A DNA stretch of 64,000 nucleotides. Origin: Amycolatopsis alba DSM 44262. GTDB lineage: Bacteria > Actinomycetota > Actinomycetes > Mycobacteriales > Pseudonocardiaceae. The notes under the pieces were generated by a model, which was not told the origin of the DNA, made no database searches, and was given only the letters and a program-made list of their open reading frames with translations. This document shows positions 25,659 through 34,639 of the stretch, in pieces. Position 1 is the stretch's first letter. The number at the start of each line of letters is the position of its first letter. Where the stretch lies: assembly GCF_000384215.1 (NCBI RefSeq), contig NZ_KB913032.1, forward strand, positions 8,393,605 through 8,457,604, in the 5' to 3' direction. A program made the translations under genes and the position numbers.

Positions 25659-27259
25659 TGGACCTGCGCACCGTCTGCCCGCTCACCGCGCACGAGGCGC
25701 TGGAGCGTGCCGCGCTGACCGCGCCGGACGTCGAGGCCGTCGTCACCGCCGAGTCCCGCGTCACCTACGGCGAACTCGCCGGGAACGTCGTCCGGATCCG
25801 GGCCGCGCTCGCGGCACACGGCGTCGGGCGGGGTGACCGCGTCGGTGTCTGCCTCGGCAACGGTCCCGACTGGGTGGCGCTGTTCGTGGCGATCGGCTCG
25901 CTCGGCGCCGTCGCCGTGCCCGTCAACACCCGGTGCACCGCCGACGAGGTGCGGTACATGCTGGCCAAGGCGAAGGTTTCCACGCTCTTCGTCGCGGACC
26001 GCGTGCTGCGCGTCGACTTCGTCGCGATGCTGCGCGAACTGGGTCTCGGGACCGACGGGCGCTGCGCCACGCTGCCCGACCTGACCTCCGTGGTGGTGCT
26101 GGGCACGGAAGTGCCGGAGGGTACGACGTCGTGGAAGGCGTTCCTCGCCGCCGCCGACGGCGACGTCCCGGCCACCGCGGAACCGGACGACGTGCTGCTC
26201 GTGCAGTACACCTCGGGCACGACTTCCCGGCCCAAGGGTGTCCTGCTCACCCATCGGAACATGTGCGCCAACGCGTACTTTTCCGGCGCCCGGCTCGGGT
26301 TCCGCCCCGCCGACCGCTTCCTCAGCGCACGCCCGTTCTTCCACGTCGCCGGAAGCACTCTTTCAGTGCTCGCCAGCCTCCAGCACGCCGTCACGTTGGT
26401 GGCCATGCCCAAATTCGAGGCGGGAGAGGCTTTGCGCCTGCTGGAAGAGGAACGCTGCACGCATTTCTCGGGCAACGACACCATCGCGATGATGCTGCTC
26501 AACCATCCTGACCGCGCGACGCGGAAACTCCGCCTGCGCGGCGCCTGGGTCGCGGCGTCACCAACGGTGATCCGTCGGGTCATCGACGAACTCGGCGCTC
26601 GTGAATGCGTCGCGGGATACGGCCTGTCGGAGGCGTCGCCGAACGTCGCGCAGTCGTGCTGGTGGGAACCCGAGGAGATCCGGGCTTCCGGCGCGATGGC
26701 CGTCGAACCAGGGGTGAAGGTCCGTATCCGCGCGCTCGACGGGGACCACGACTGCGCGCCGGGCACCCCTGGCGCGATCCTCGTCCGCGGCTGGAACGTC
26801 ATGCGGGGGTACCTCGACGATCCCGTGCAGACCGCCGCCGCGATCGACACCGGCGGCTGGCTGTCCACCGGGGACGTCGGCCTGCTCGACCGGTCCGGCA
26901 GGCTCCATTTCGCCGGGCGCACCAAGGACATCATCCGCGTCGGCGGCGAGAACGTCGCCCCGGCCGACGTCGAGGACGTGCTGCACCGTCATGCCGCGGT
27001 CCGGCAGGCCGCCGTGGTCGGGGTGCCGCACGAGCGGCTTGTCGAGGTCCCGTTCGCGTTCGTCGTCCTCCGCGAGCCCGATGCGGTGACCGAGGACGAA
27101 CTCCTGCGCTGGGCGAAGGCGAACATGGCGGGTTTCAAGGTGCCGCACCATCTCCGGATCGTCGACGGCTTCGAAGGGATCGGCATGACGGCGAGTTCGA
27201 AGGTGCGGAAGAACCAGCTCGCGGAGCACGCCCGTGCCCTGCTCGGGTCCGTCCGATGA
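25655..27259 (+). CDS. Acyl-CoA synthetase (AMP-forming)
   Basis: 534-residue ANL-family ligase. Core motif YTSGTTSRPKG (residues ~187-197), VAGYGLSEASP, the adenylate aspartate in LSTGDVGLLD, hinge GRTKDIIRVGGENVAPADVE and the C-terminal lysine SSKVRKN are all there. It should activate a carboxylic acid with ATP and load CoA; the pocket resembles medium-chain or aryl acid ligases but substrate is undetermined. Overlaps both neighbours by four bases. The loaded acid would feed the two crotonases and the lyase of the same operon. Confidence 0.9.
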   Translation: MMDLRTVCPLTAHEALERAALTAPDVEAVVTAESRVTYGELAGNVVRIRAALAAHGVGRGDRVGVCLGNGPDWVALFVAIGSLGAVAVPVNTRCTADEVRYMLAKAKVSTLFVADRVLRVDFVAMLRELGLGTDGRCATLPDLTSVVVLGTEVPEGTTSWKAFLAAADGDVPATAEPDDVLLVQYTSGTTSRPKGVLLTHRNMCANAYFSGARLGFRPADRFLSARPFFHVAGSTLSVLASLQHAVTLVAMPKFEAGEALRLLEEERCTHFSGNDTIAMMLLNHPDRATRKLRLRGAWVAASPTVIRRVIDELGARECVAGYGLSEASPNVAQSCWWEPEEIRASGAMAVEPGVKVRIRALDGDHDCAPGTPGAILVRGWNVMRGYLDDPVQTAAAIDTGGWLSTGDVGLLDRSGRLHFAGRTKDIIRVGGENVAPADVEDVLHRHAAVRQAAVVGVPHERLVEVPFAFVVLREPDAVTEDELLRWAKANMAGFKVPHHLRIVDGFEGIGMTASSKVRKNQLAEHARALLGSVR

Positions 27260-28209
27260 GGCGGATCCGCACCCCGGTCACCGCGCTGCTGGACATCGAC
27301 CTGCCGATCGTGCAGGCGGGGATGTCGTGGGCCTCGTCGTGCTCGGCGCTGCCGCTCGCGGTCAGCAACGCCGGCGGGCTCGGGGTGCTCGCCGCCGGGC
27401 CGATGCGGCTGCCGGACCTGACCCGCGCCCTCGACGAAATGGCCGACGGCACCGAGTCACCGTGGGCGGTGAACCTGCCGCTCTACCGGGCGGGCGCCGA
27501 GGAAGTGATCGAATTACTGCTCGCGCGCCGCCCACCGGTGCTGATCGCGTCGCAAGGCGGTCCGCGGCGCTATCTCGCCCGCTTCCACGACGTCGGGACG
27601 ACCTGCCTGCACGTGGTCGCCAGCACCGAGCACGCGAAGAAGGCCGTCGACGCCGGTGTCGACGGGCTCGTCGTCGTCGGCGCCGAAGCCGGCGGGCATC
27701 CGCCGCCCGGCCTCGTCACGACACTGGTCCTCACCCGCGCTGTCGCCACCGCCGTCCCGGACACGCCGATCGTCGCGGCCGGTGGCCTGGCCGACGGCGC
27801 CGGCCTCGCCGCGATGCTCGCCCTCGGCGCGGGTGCCGCCCAGTTCGGCACCCGGTTCCTCGCCAGCACCGAAGCCACCGTCCATCCGGACTACAAGGCC
27901 GCCGTGGTCGCCGCCGGGATCGGCTCGACCCGCACGGTCGGCCGGGACCTCGGCCTGATCCGCGCGCTGGCCAACGACTTCACCGACCGGATGGCCGAAC
28001 TCGAGAACTCCGCGGCCGACCTCGAACGGCGACGTGACACGTTCACGGCCTCGTCCCTGCGAGACGCCGCGCTCGACGGCGATCTGACGAACGGCAAGGT
28101 CGAAGCGGGCCAGTCGGCCGGGCTGGTGACCGACGTGCTGCCCGCGGCCGACATCGTGCGGCGGATCGCCGAGGAGTACGACGCGGCCGTCGCCCGGCTC
28201 CACCCCTGA
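27256..28209 (+). CDS. Nitronate monooxygenase / enoyl-reductase II-like flavoprotein
   Basis: 317-residue FMN-binding TIM barrel: IVQAGMSWASSCSALPLAVSNAGGLGVLAAG at the start, GVDGLVVVGAEAGGHPP (the usual EGxEAGGH motif with Val-Val-Gly before A-E-A-G-G-H), then PIVAAGGLADG and GAGAAQFGTRFLAS. This family contains nitronate monooxygenases, FabK-type enoyl reductases and uncharacterised oxidoreductases that often sit in acyl-CoA catabolic operons. Given the CoA neighbours, reduction or oxidation of an enoyl-CoA-like compound is at least as likely as nitroalkane chemistry. Last gene of the six-gene operon. Confidence 0.82.
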   Translation: MRRIRTPVTALLDIDLPIVQAGMSWASSCSALPLAVSNAGGLGVLAAGPMRLPDLTRALDEMADGTESPWAVNLPLYRAGAEEVIELLLARRPPVLIASQGGPRRYLARFHDVGTTCLHVVASTEHAKKAVDAGVDGLVVVGAEAGGHPPPGLVTTLVLTRAVATAVPDTPIVAAGGLADGAGLAAMLALGAGAAQFGTRFLASTEATVHPDYKAAVVAAGIGSTRTVGRDLGLIRALANDFTDRMAELENSAADLERRRDTFTASSLRDAALDGDLTNGKVEAGQSAGLVTDVLPAADIVRRIAEEYDAAVARLHP

Positions 28210-28341
28210 CGCGCGGTCGTGAGTGGTCCCGATTCCTCCACCGCCGCCAGGCCACTCCGCTCTCGGACAAGGAGACCTTCCTACGCAGCCGCTGTGACCG
28301 CTGCTGCGTCCGGGGCGGATGTGGCGAATGTGGCGATCACG

Positions 28342-28400
28342 AAGTCCGTGAAGGCCTCCTTCCCTACCTTCAGGGTAGGGAAGGAGGCCTTCACGGACTT
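28342..28400. repeat. Perfect long intergenic hairpin (GTGAAGGCC family)
   Basis: 27-base arms starting AAGTCCGTGAAGGCCTCC around the 5-base loop TTCAG. The outer 18 bases of each arm recur in the hairpin at 38805-38859, and the core TGAAGGCC in those at 50594 and 62822. It follows the operon ending at 28209 and precedes the TetR gene, so it may terminate transcription, but its length and recurrence suggest a dispersed repeat. Confidence 0.85.
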
Positions 28401-28422
28401 GGGCCCGCCAGGCAGTGGCGCG

Positions 28423-28440
28423 ACATTACATCTGTAATGT
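28423..28440. promoter_or_regulatory. TetR operator palindrome
   Basis: Perfect ACATTACA-TC-TGTAATGT, 26 bases before the TetR start at 28467. AT-rich compared with its surroundings and the only such site nearby, so autoregulation is likely. Confidence 0.75.
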
Positions 28441-28466
28441 AGCCTCCTCGCACAAGGAGGTTCCAG

Positions 28467-28973
28467 ATGAAGCGGGCGCTCCAGCGCGCGGCGGTCGAAG
28501 TCGTGGCGCGAGAAGGACTTCGCGGTCTCACCTATCGCGCGGTCGCCAGAGCGGCCGGATGCACCACAGGCGCGGTACAGCACCATTTCTCCTCGATCGA
28601 CGACCTTCTCCAGTCCTCTTTGGACTGGGTGCTCGAAGAGAGCGCGGAGAACGGCTTGATCGGCGCTCGCACCGGAGTGTTCGCCGACGGCGAGGAGATC
28701 CGGAAACGGTACCGGGACAGCGCGGAGATCCAGATCTTCCAGTATCAGCTGATCGTGGAGTCCGCCCGGCGCCCGGAGCTGCGTCCGGTCGTCCGGCGGC
28801 TCTATCGCGGATACCTCGCCGCCGTCGGCAAGGAACTGACCGCCGACGACGGGTTCACGCAGCTCGTTTTCTACGCCCTCGACGGGATGTTCCTGCATCA
28901 GGTGGCGGATCCGGACGTCGATCCGGGCCCGGCTCTCGAAGCCCTGCACGTCATCTTGGCGAACCACAACTAA
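28467..28973 (+). CDS. TetR-family transcriptional regulator
   Basis: 168 residues, short for the family. The helix-turn-helix is TYRAVARAAGCTTGAVQHHFSSIDDLL (residues ~22-48); the C-terminal domain is all-helical and matches the TetR_C-type domain found in BetI-like small regulators. A strong AAGGAGG precedes ATG 28467. It lies between the two MarR-regulated operons but has its own palindrome and is closed by a strong terminator, so it is a separate transcript. Targets other than itself are unclear. Confidence 0.85.
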   Translation: MKRALQRAAVEVVAREGLRGLTYRAVARAAGCTTGAVQHHFSSIDDLLQSSLDWVLEESAENGLIGARTGVFADGEEIRKRYRDSAEIQIFQYQLIVESARRPELRPVVRRLYRGYLAAVGKELTADDGFTQLVFYALDGMFLHQVADPDVDPGPALEALHVILANHN

Positions 28974-28976
28974 GAC

Positions 28977-29040
28977 GGCAGTACCGTTGCCCGATGACAC
29001 GCACCCAGCGTGCCATCGGGCAGCGAGTACTGCCTTTTTT
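28977..29040 (+). terminator. Rho-independent terminator after the TetR gene
   Basis: Long stem in three segments: GGCAGTAC/GTACTGCC outside, TGCCCGATG/CATCGGGCA in the middle and CACGC/GCGTG near the loop, followed by six T (29035-29040). A classical terminator with a T-run, rare in this GC-rich DNA. It isolates the TetR gene from the MarR-controlled promoter just downstream. Confidence 0.88.
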
Positions 29041-29095
29041 CATTGCAGGGCAACAACTCCGCACTGTCCTTTTGAGACTTTCAGAACCGGTTCAG

Positions 29096-29114
29096 GTGTT
29101 GACTTAATCAACAC
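29096..29114. promoter_or_regulatory. MarR operator 3, ahead of the dehydrogenase/aminotransferase operon
   Basis: GTGTTGA-N5-TCAACAC, identical inner arms and spacing to operator 1. It lies 44 bases before the aldehyde dehydrogenase start. This ties the operon 29159-37303 to the MarR protein encoded at 21507. Confidence 0.8.
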
Positions 29115-29158
29115 TCGGGGGCCAGACTCGGCGCATCCCTGAAGCGAAAGGCCTTCCG

Positions 29159-30604
29159 ATGCCCGACACCGCTGCCGCGACCTTGCTGATCGACGGTCGC
29201 CGGCATTCCGCCCCGGCGACGTTCGACGTCGTGGACCCCGCGAGCCTCGACGTCCTCGGTCAGGCGGCCGACGCGGACGTCACCCACGCTCTCGCCGCGC
29301 TCGACGCCGCGGCCGCCGCCGCCCGCGGCTGGGCGGACACCGACCCGGAAACCCGCAGCGGTCACCTTCGCGCCGCGGCCGCGGAAATCCGCGCACGCCA
29401 AGGTGAACTCGCCTTGTTGCTGAGCCGCGAGAACGGCAAACCGCTCGCGGAGGCCAACGGCGAACTCACCGGCGGGGCACGGATGCTGGAGTGGGCCGCG
29501 GAAGAGGGACGGCGCGCCTACGGCCGTGTCACCCCGGCCTCGGCCGCGGGTCCCGGCCTGGTGCTGCGCTCCCCCGTCGGCCCCGTCCTCGCGATCACGC
29601 CGTGGAACTTCCCGGCGAGCATGCTGCTGCGCAAGGTCGGCCTCGCGCTGGCCGCTGGCTGCCCGGTGATCGCCAAACCGGCCGAGCAGACACCGCTCAT
29701 CGCGACCGCCCTGCTCGACATCGTGCAGGCGACCGGCCTCCCGGCGGGCGTGCTGCAGTCGCTGACCACGACCCGGCCCGCGGAACTCGTCGGGGCGCTG
29801 CTGGCCGATCGCAGGCTGCGCAAGGTCAGCTTCACCGGGTCGACCGAAGTCGGCCTGGGCCTGCTCCGCCAGACCGGCGACACGCTCCGCCGCACATCGC
29901 TCGAAATGGGCGGGCACTCCCCCGCGATCGTCTTCGCCGACGCCGACCTCGAAGCGGCCGCCACCGGCGTGGTCACCGCGAAGTTCTTCAACGCCGGCCA
30001 AAGCTGCACGGCCGTGAACCGGCTCTACGTCCACGAGAGCGTGCGAGACGACCTGCTCGCGCTGATCGAGAAGAAGACGGCCGCGCTGCGCCTCGGGCGC
30101 GGAGACGCCGAAGGCACCACGATCGGTCCGCTGATCGACAAGGCCGGACTCGCGAAGGTCGAGAACCAGGTCGCCGACGCGGTCGCCAAAGGCGCCAGGG
30201 TCCTGATCGGCGGCAGCCGCTGGGAGTCCGGCGATCCGGCGCTGCGCGGCCACTACTTCCGGCCGACGGTGCTCACCGGCGTCACCGCGGACATGCTCAT
30301 CAGCCACGAGGAGACGTTCGGCCCGGTGCTGGCCGTCACCACGTTCACCGGCGACGACGAAGCGATCGCCCTGGCCAACGCCACGGACTACGGACTGGCC
30401 GCCTACCTGTTCGGCAGCGACCTGCGCCGCGTCTGGCGGGCGCTCGACCGGCTGGACTTCGGCGTGATCGGGGTCAACGACCCGGCTCCGGTCCGCCCGG
30501 AACTGCCGTTCGGCGGCCAGAAGAACTCAGGCCAGGAACGCGAAGGCGGCGCCGAAGGAATCGAGGCCTACACCGAGACGAAGGCCGTCGCGCTGCGGTT
30601 CTGA
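29159..30604 (+). CDS. NAD(P)-dependent aldehyde dehydrogenase, succinate-semialdehyde type
   Basis: 481 residues. Complete ALDH fold: TPWNFP with N150, FTGSTEVG cofactor turn, general base E249 in LEMGGHSP and nucleophile C283 in NAGQSCTAVNR. The closest well-known group is succinate-semialdehyde dehydrogenase (GabD type), though related enzymes take other omega-oxo acids. It should oxidise the aldehyde made by the aminotransferase encoded next. First gene of a seven-gene unit behind MarR operator 3. Confidence 0.88.
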   Translation: MPDTAAATLLIDGRRHSAPATFDVVDPASLDVLGQAADADVTHALAALDAAAAAARGWADTDPETRSGHLRAAAAEIRARQGELALLLSRENGKPLAEANGELTGGARMLEWAAEEGRRAYGRVTPASAAGPGLVLRSPVGPVLAITPWNFPASMLLRKVGLALAAGCPVIAKPAEQTPLIATALLDIVQATGLPAGVLQSLTTTRPAELVGALLADRRLRKVSFTGSTEVGLGLLRQTGDTLRRTSLEMGGHSPAIVFADADLEAAATGVVTAKFFNAGQSCTAVNRLYVHESVRDDLLALIEKKTAALRLGRGDAEGTTIGPLIDKAGLAKVENQVADAVAKGARVLIGGSRWESGDPALRGHYFRPTVLTGVTADMLISHEETFGPVLAVTTFTGDDEAIALANATDYGLAAYLFGSDLRRVWRALDRLDFGVIGVNDPAPVRPELPFGGQKNSGQEREGGAEGIEAYTETKAVALRF

Positions 30605-30630
30605 GCACCCCGAGCAGAGGAAGGACTTCC

Positions 30631-31911
30631 ATGACCAGCACCACCGATCTCGCCGCCCTCGACCGGCGCACCCTCCTGCACCCGCACACCACGATCGGCG
30701 CCCCGGCCGAACCTCTCATCCTCGACCGCGGCGAAGGCGCCCTGCTGTGGGACACCGAAGGCCGCCGGTACATCGACGGGACCTGCGGCCTGTGGCAATG
30801 CCCGGTCGGCCACGGCCGCGCGGAACTCGCCGACGTCGCCGCCGAGCAGATCCGCCGCCTGGAGTTCTACTCGTCCTTCGGTGACTACTCGAACACCCCG
30901 TCGATCCGTCTCGCCGAACGGCTGCTGTCGCTCGCGCCCGCCGGCCTGGAACGCGTGTTCCTCACCAACGGCGGTTCGGAGGGCAACGAGACCGCGATCA
31001 AACTCGCCCGGCTCGCCTTCCACCACGCCGGTTCCCCGGAGCGGACGGTGGTGCTGGCCCGGACCGGCGGTTACCACGGCATGGGCGGCGCCTCGCTCGC
31101 CGCGACCGGGATCGAGGGCCTGCGCGCCGGGTTCGGCCCGCTGCTGCCCGACATCGAATGGCTCGGGAAGCCGCACGCCATCGAATACGACCAGGACGCG
31201 GCGGACGTGCTGGTCGCGGAGCTGGAACAGCGTATCGCCGAGATCGGCGCGCACCGCATCGCCGCGTTCATCGGCGAACCGGTGCTGGGCGTCGGCGGGA
31301 TGGTGCCACCGCCGGACGGGTACTGGCCCCGCGTGCAGGAAGTGTTGCGCCGCAACGGGATCCTGCTGATCGTCGACGAGATCGTGACCGCCTTCGGCCG
31401 GACGGGGCACTGGTTCGGCAGCGGGCACTTCGGCATCGAGCCGGACATGATCGTCACCGCGAAGGGCATCACCAGCGGCTACGTCCCGATGGGCGCGGTG
31501 CTGATCGGCCACCGGGTGCTCGAACTCGCCGACGGGGCCACGTTCCTGCACGGGTTCACCTACAACGGTCACCCCGTCGGCGCCGCGGTCGCGCTGGCGA
31601 ACCTCGACATCATCGAGCGGGAGAACCTCCTCGAACGCGCCCGCGTCCTCGGCGCCCGCCTGCGCGCGCGGCTCGACCCGCTCACCGCGCTCCCCCACGT
31701 GCGCGAGGTCCGCGGGGTCGGCCTGATGCTCGGCATCGAGTTCACCGGCGTGCCGACAGCGTCGGTGCAGTCCGGCTGCCGCGCGGACGGCGTCGTCGTC
31801 CGGGCCTCCGGCACCAGCATCGTGCTGTCGCCGCCGCTGGTCATCACCGAGGACCAGCTCGACACCCTGGCCGACGTGCTGTGCCGCCACGTCGCGGCCG
31901 CGGCGAGCTGA
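30631..31911 (+). CDS. Class III (omega-) aminotransferase, PLP-dependent
   Basis: 426 residues. PLP sites: GGSEGNETAIKLAR phosphate loop, YHG stacking residue near 148, D249 in LLIVDEIVTAFGR and Schiff-base K278 in TAKGITSGYVP. Members transaminate omega-amino acids, polyamines or beta-amino acids with pyruvate or 2-oxoglutarate. Coupled to the aldehyde dehydrogenase 26 bases upstream, it would turn a terminal amine into a carboxylate, and the following ABC importer may bring that amine in. ATG 30631 follows AGAGGAAGG. A second family member, the taurine enzyme, is encoded at 49027. Confidence 0.88.
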   Translation: MTSTTDLAALDRRTLLHPHTTIGAPAEPLILDRGEGALLWDTEGRRYIDGTCGLWQCPVGHGRAELADVAAEQIRRLEFYSSFGDYSNTPSIRLAERLLSLAPAGLERVFLTNGGSEGNETAIKLARLAFHHAGSPERTVVLARTGGYHGMGGASLAATGIEGLRAGFGPLLPDIEWLGKPHAIEYDQDAADVLVAELEQRIAEIGAHRIAAFIGEPVLGVGGMVPPPDGYWPRVQEVLRRNGILLIVDEIVTAFGRTGHWFGSGHFGIEPDMIVTAKGITSGYVPMGAVLIGHRVLELADGATFLHGFTYNGHPVGAAVALANLDIIERENLLERARVLGARLRARLDPLTALPHVREVRGVGLMLGIEFTGVPTASVQSGCRADGVVVRASGTSIVLSPPLVITEDQLDTLADVLCRHVAAAAS

Positions 31912-31924
31912 GCGGAGAACGCCC

Positions 31925-32971
31925 ATGAGACGCCGGATACCGACGCTGTTGTCCGCCGCGCTGACCGTTCCCCTCTTCGTCACCGGATGCGCCATTTCCG
32001 AGGGCGGCCCGAATTCGCTCGTGTTCGTCTCCTACGGCCAGGGCGCGTACCAGGCGGGTCAGCGCTCGGCATGGCTGGACCCGTACGAGAAGCAGACCGG
32101 GACCGCGGTCACGATCGACGGCCCGTCGAGCAACGCCAAGCTGAAGGCGATGGTCGAGGCGGGGAAGGTCACCTGGGACGTCGTGGACACCGACGCCTCT
32201 GCGGCCGCCGCGGTCTGCGGCAGCCTCCTGGAACCCGTCGACATGGGACCGCTGGCGGCCGGCTTCCCGAAAGGATCGCTGACCGACTGCGGTGTGCCGG
32301 ACGCCTTCTTCGGCATGATGCTGATGTACGACACCAAGGCCTACGGGGCCCGTCCACCGTCCACAATGGCCGACTTCTTCGATCCGAAGGCGTTTCCCGG
32401 ACGGCGCATCATCTACGGCGGCGACCCGAGTGTGGGCACGATCGAGGCCGCCCTGCTGGCCGACGGCGTCCCACGGGACAAGCTGTACCCGCTCGACGTC
32501 CCCCGCGCGCTGTCACTGTACGACCGGATCCGGCCGGAACTCACCATCACCACCACCTACGGCGACCAGCAGCAGCGGATGGCGGGCGGGCAGGCGGACA
32601 TGGCGCTCATCGTCAGCGCCCGCGCGTTCTCGCTGCTGAAAGCGGGCGCGACGAACTGGAAAGTGGTGCCCGGCATTCCCGTGCCGGTGACCTGGGACGT
32701 GCTCGTCGTGCCCAAGGGAACGCCACGTGCGGAGGAAGCCAAACGGCTGATCCGGTTCGCCTCGGAACCGCGTCAGGCCGCTGCCTTCGCCGCCGCCGCG
32801 GGCGTCGGACCGGCGAACACCGCCGCACCCGCGCCGAACACCCCGATCGGGCGGGAGCTCGACATCTGGGGTGACGGCAAGGAAAACCTGCGCGTGCTCA
32901 GTGACGTGCGCTGGTGGGCGGCGAACCGGACGGCGCTCGTCAAGGCGTGGTCGGATTGGAGGACCGGATGA
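31925..32971 (+). CDS. Substrate-binding lipoprotein of polyamine-type ABC importer
   Basis: 348 residues. Signal with lipobox FVTGC-A (cysteine ~22). The mature protein follows the PotD/spermidine-putrescine class: LVFVSYGQGAYQAGQRSAWLDPYEKQTG, WDVVDTDASAA, and a late tryptophan-rich IPVPVTWDVLVVPKGT. These proteins bind small cationic or amine-containing compounds, which fits the neighbouring aminotransferase. It overlaps the first permease by ATGA. The start is the only one that gives an arginine-rich n-region. Confidence 0.88.
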   Translation: MRRRIPTLLSAALTVPLFVTGCAISEGGPNSLVFVSYGQGAYQAGQRSAWLDPYEKQTGTAVTIDGPSSNAKLKAMVEAGKVTWDVVDTDASAAAAVCGSLLEPVDMGPLAAGFPKGSLTDCGVPDAFFGMMLMYDTKAYGARPPSTMADFFDPKAFPGRRIIYGGDPSVGTIEAALLADGVPRDKLYPLDVPRALSLYDRIRPELTITTTYGDQQQRMAGGQADMALIVSARAFSLLKAGATNWKVVPGIPVPVTWDVLVVPKGTPRAEEAKRLIRFASEPRQAAAFAAAAGVGPANTAAPAPNTPIGRELDIWGDGKENLRVLSDVRWWAANRTALVKAWSDWRTG

Positions 32972-33828
32972 CCACCTTGCAGAGAACGCGGCGGCCCGGT
33001 TCCGCATCCTGGCTGCTGTTCCCCGCCGCGGCGGTGGTGCTCGTGTTCTTCTTCTACCCGCTCGCCGCGATCCTCTGGCGCAGCTTCACCGAACCTGGTT
33101 TCGGCGTCGGCAACTACCTGGCCGTCCTCGGGGACGAGGTACAGATCCGGGTGGTGCTCCGGACCTTGCGGACCGCGCTGATCATCACCGTCGCCACGCT
33201 GATCGTCGCCTATCCGTACGCCTACGCGATGACCTTGGTCGGGCGCCGGGCCAGGACGGTGCTGACGCTGCTGGTCCTGATGCCGTTCTGGACCAGCGTG
33301 ATGGCCCGCAACTTCGCCTGGTACGTCCTCGAACAGCGCGGCGGCGTGCTCGAAAAGGCGCTCGCCGCGATCGGTGTCGACGGGGTGGTACTCCTGGGTT
33401 CGGTGGCCGGGGTGACCGTCGCGATGGTGCAGGTGATGCTGCCGTTCATGGTGCTGCCGCTGCACAGTTCGATGTCCGGGATCGACCGGAGCCTGCTCCA
33501 CGCCGCCGGCAGTCTCGGCGCCTCCCGCCCGGTCGCCTTCCTGCGGGTGTACATGCCGCTGTCGATGCCAGGGGTGCTGGCCGGGGTGTCGGTGGTGTTC
33601 ATCATGTCGCTCGGCTTCTACATCACCCCGGCGCTGCTCGGCACGCCGCAGCAGGCGCTGGCCGCGCAGGTGATCGGCACCCAGGTCAACGATCTGCTGA
33701 ACTTCGCCGGGGCCGGTGCGCTCGGCGCGATCCTGCTGGTCGTCACGCTCGTGGTGCTGGCCGTGCTCAGCCGGGTGGCCGCGCCGCTCGGCGCAGGCGC
33801 GACGGGAGGTGCCGACCGTGGCCGGTAA
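32968..33828 (+). CDS. ABC importer permease (PotB-like)
   Basis: 286 residues, six helices. The first helix (WLLFPAAAVVLVFFFYP) and the EAA-like loop SLLHAAGSLGASRPVAFLRVYMPLSMPGVL, which contacts the ATPase, are typical PotB features. Together with the second permease it forms the channel for the amine-type substrate held by the upstream lipoprotein. It overlaps that gene by four bases and the next permease by eleven. Confidence 0.88.
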   Translation: MTTLQRTRRPGSASWLLFPAAAVVLVFFFYPLAAILWRSFTEPGFGVGNYLAVLGDEVQIRVVLRTLRTALIITVATLIVAYPYAYAMTLVGRRARTVLTLLVLMPFWTSVMARNFAWYVLEQRGGVLEKALAAIGVDGVVLLGSVAGVTVAMVQVMLPFMVLPLHSSMSGIDRSLLHAAGSLGASRPVAFLRVYMPLSMPGVLAGVSVVFIMSLGFYITPALLGTPQQALAAQVIGTQVNDLLNFAGAGALGAILLVVTLVVLAVLSRVAAPLGAGATGGADRGR

Positions 33829-34639
33829 CCCGTCCATCACCAGGGCCGCGCTCCGGCAGCGGACCCTCGGCTGGGGTCTGCGCGCGTGGGTCGCCGTCGT
33901 CGGGTTCGTGCTCGTCGCCCCCACCCTCGTCGTGATCCCGATGAGCTTCGGCGCGGGCTCGACCTTCCAGTTCCCGCCGGACGACTGGTCGTGGCGCTGG
34001 TACGGCGAGTTCTTCGGCAGCAAGCAGTGGCTCGCCGCCCTGGCCAACTCGGTCCAGGTCGGCCTGCTGGCGGCGGTGCTCGCGACGGTCGTCGGGGTGG
34101 CGGCCGCGTTCGGTCTCGACCGCGCGCGGTTCCGCGGCCGCGGTGTCGTGCGGCAGCTGCTGATGGCGCCGATGATCCTGCCGGGGATCGTCATCGCGGT
34201 CGCCGTCTACGGGGTCTTCCTGCGGTGGCAGCTCAACGGGACGATGCTCGGTTTCGTGCTGGCGCACGCCGTGCTGGGCGTGCCGTTCGTGCTGACCTCC
34301 GTGCAGACCAGCCTCGCCGGTTACGACCCGGTGGTGGAGAAGGCTGCGGCGAGTCTCGGCGCGCCGAAGCTGACGACGCTGCGCAAGGTCGTGCTGCCGA
34401 TCATCGCTCCCGGCGTCCTGTCGGGTTTCGTGTTCGCCTTCGCGACCTCCTTCGACGAGGTCGTGGTCGCCCTCTTCCTGCAGACGCCCGCCATCAAGAC
34501 CTTGCCGGTGAAGATGTACGAGTCGATCGTCCTGGAGATCGACCCCACCATCGCCGCGGCGTCGAGCCTGATCGTCGTGTTCACCACGATCCTGCTGTTC
34601 GTGCCCACGTTCCTGCGCCGACGGAGCCACCATGACTGA
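33818..34639 (+). CDS. ABC importer permease (PotC-like)
   Basis: 273 residues from GTG 33818, placed behind GGGAGGTG inside the end of the previous gene. Six helices, EAA-type loop [30 protein letters not shown], and the PotC-like end [15 protein letters not shown]. Partner of the PotB-like permease. Overlaps the ATPase gene by eight bases. Confidence 0.88.
   Translation: MAGNPSITRAALRQRTLGWGLRAWVAVVGFVLVAPTLVVIPMSFGAGSTFQFPPDDWSWRWYGEFFGSKQWLAALANSVQVGLLAAVLATVVGVAAAFGLDRARFRGRGVVRQLLMAPMILPGIVIAVAVYGVFLRWQLNGTMLGFVLAHAVLGVPFVLTSVQTSLAGYDPVVEKAAASLGAPKLTTLRKVVLPIIAPGVLSGFVFAFATSFDEVVVALFLQTPAIKTLPVKMYESIVLEIDPTIAAASSLIVVFTTILLFVPTFLRRRSHHD

Noticed and set aside
28415..29107. Plus-strand frame overlapping the TetR gene and the terminator
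   Set aside because: It runs through the T-run terminator and is out of frame with the obvious TetR helix-turn-helix.
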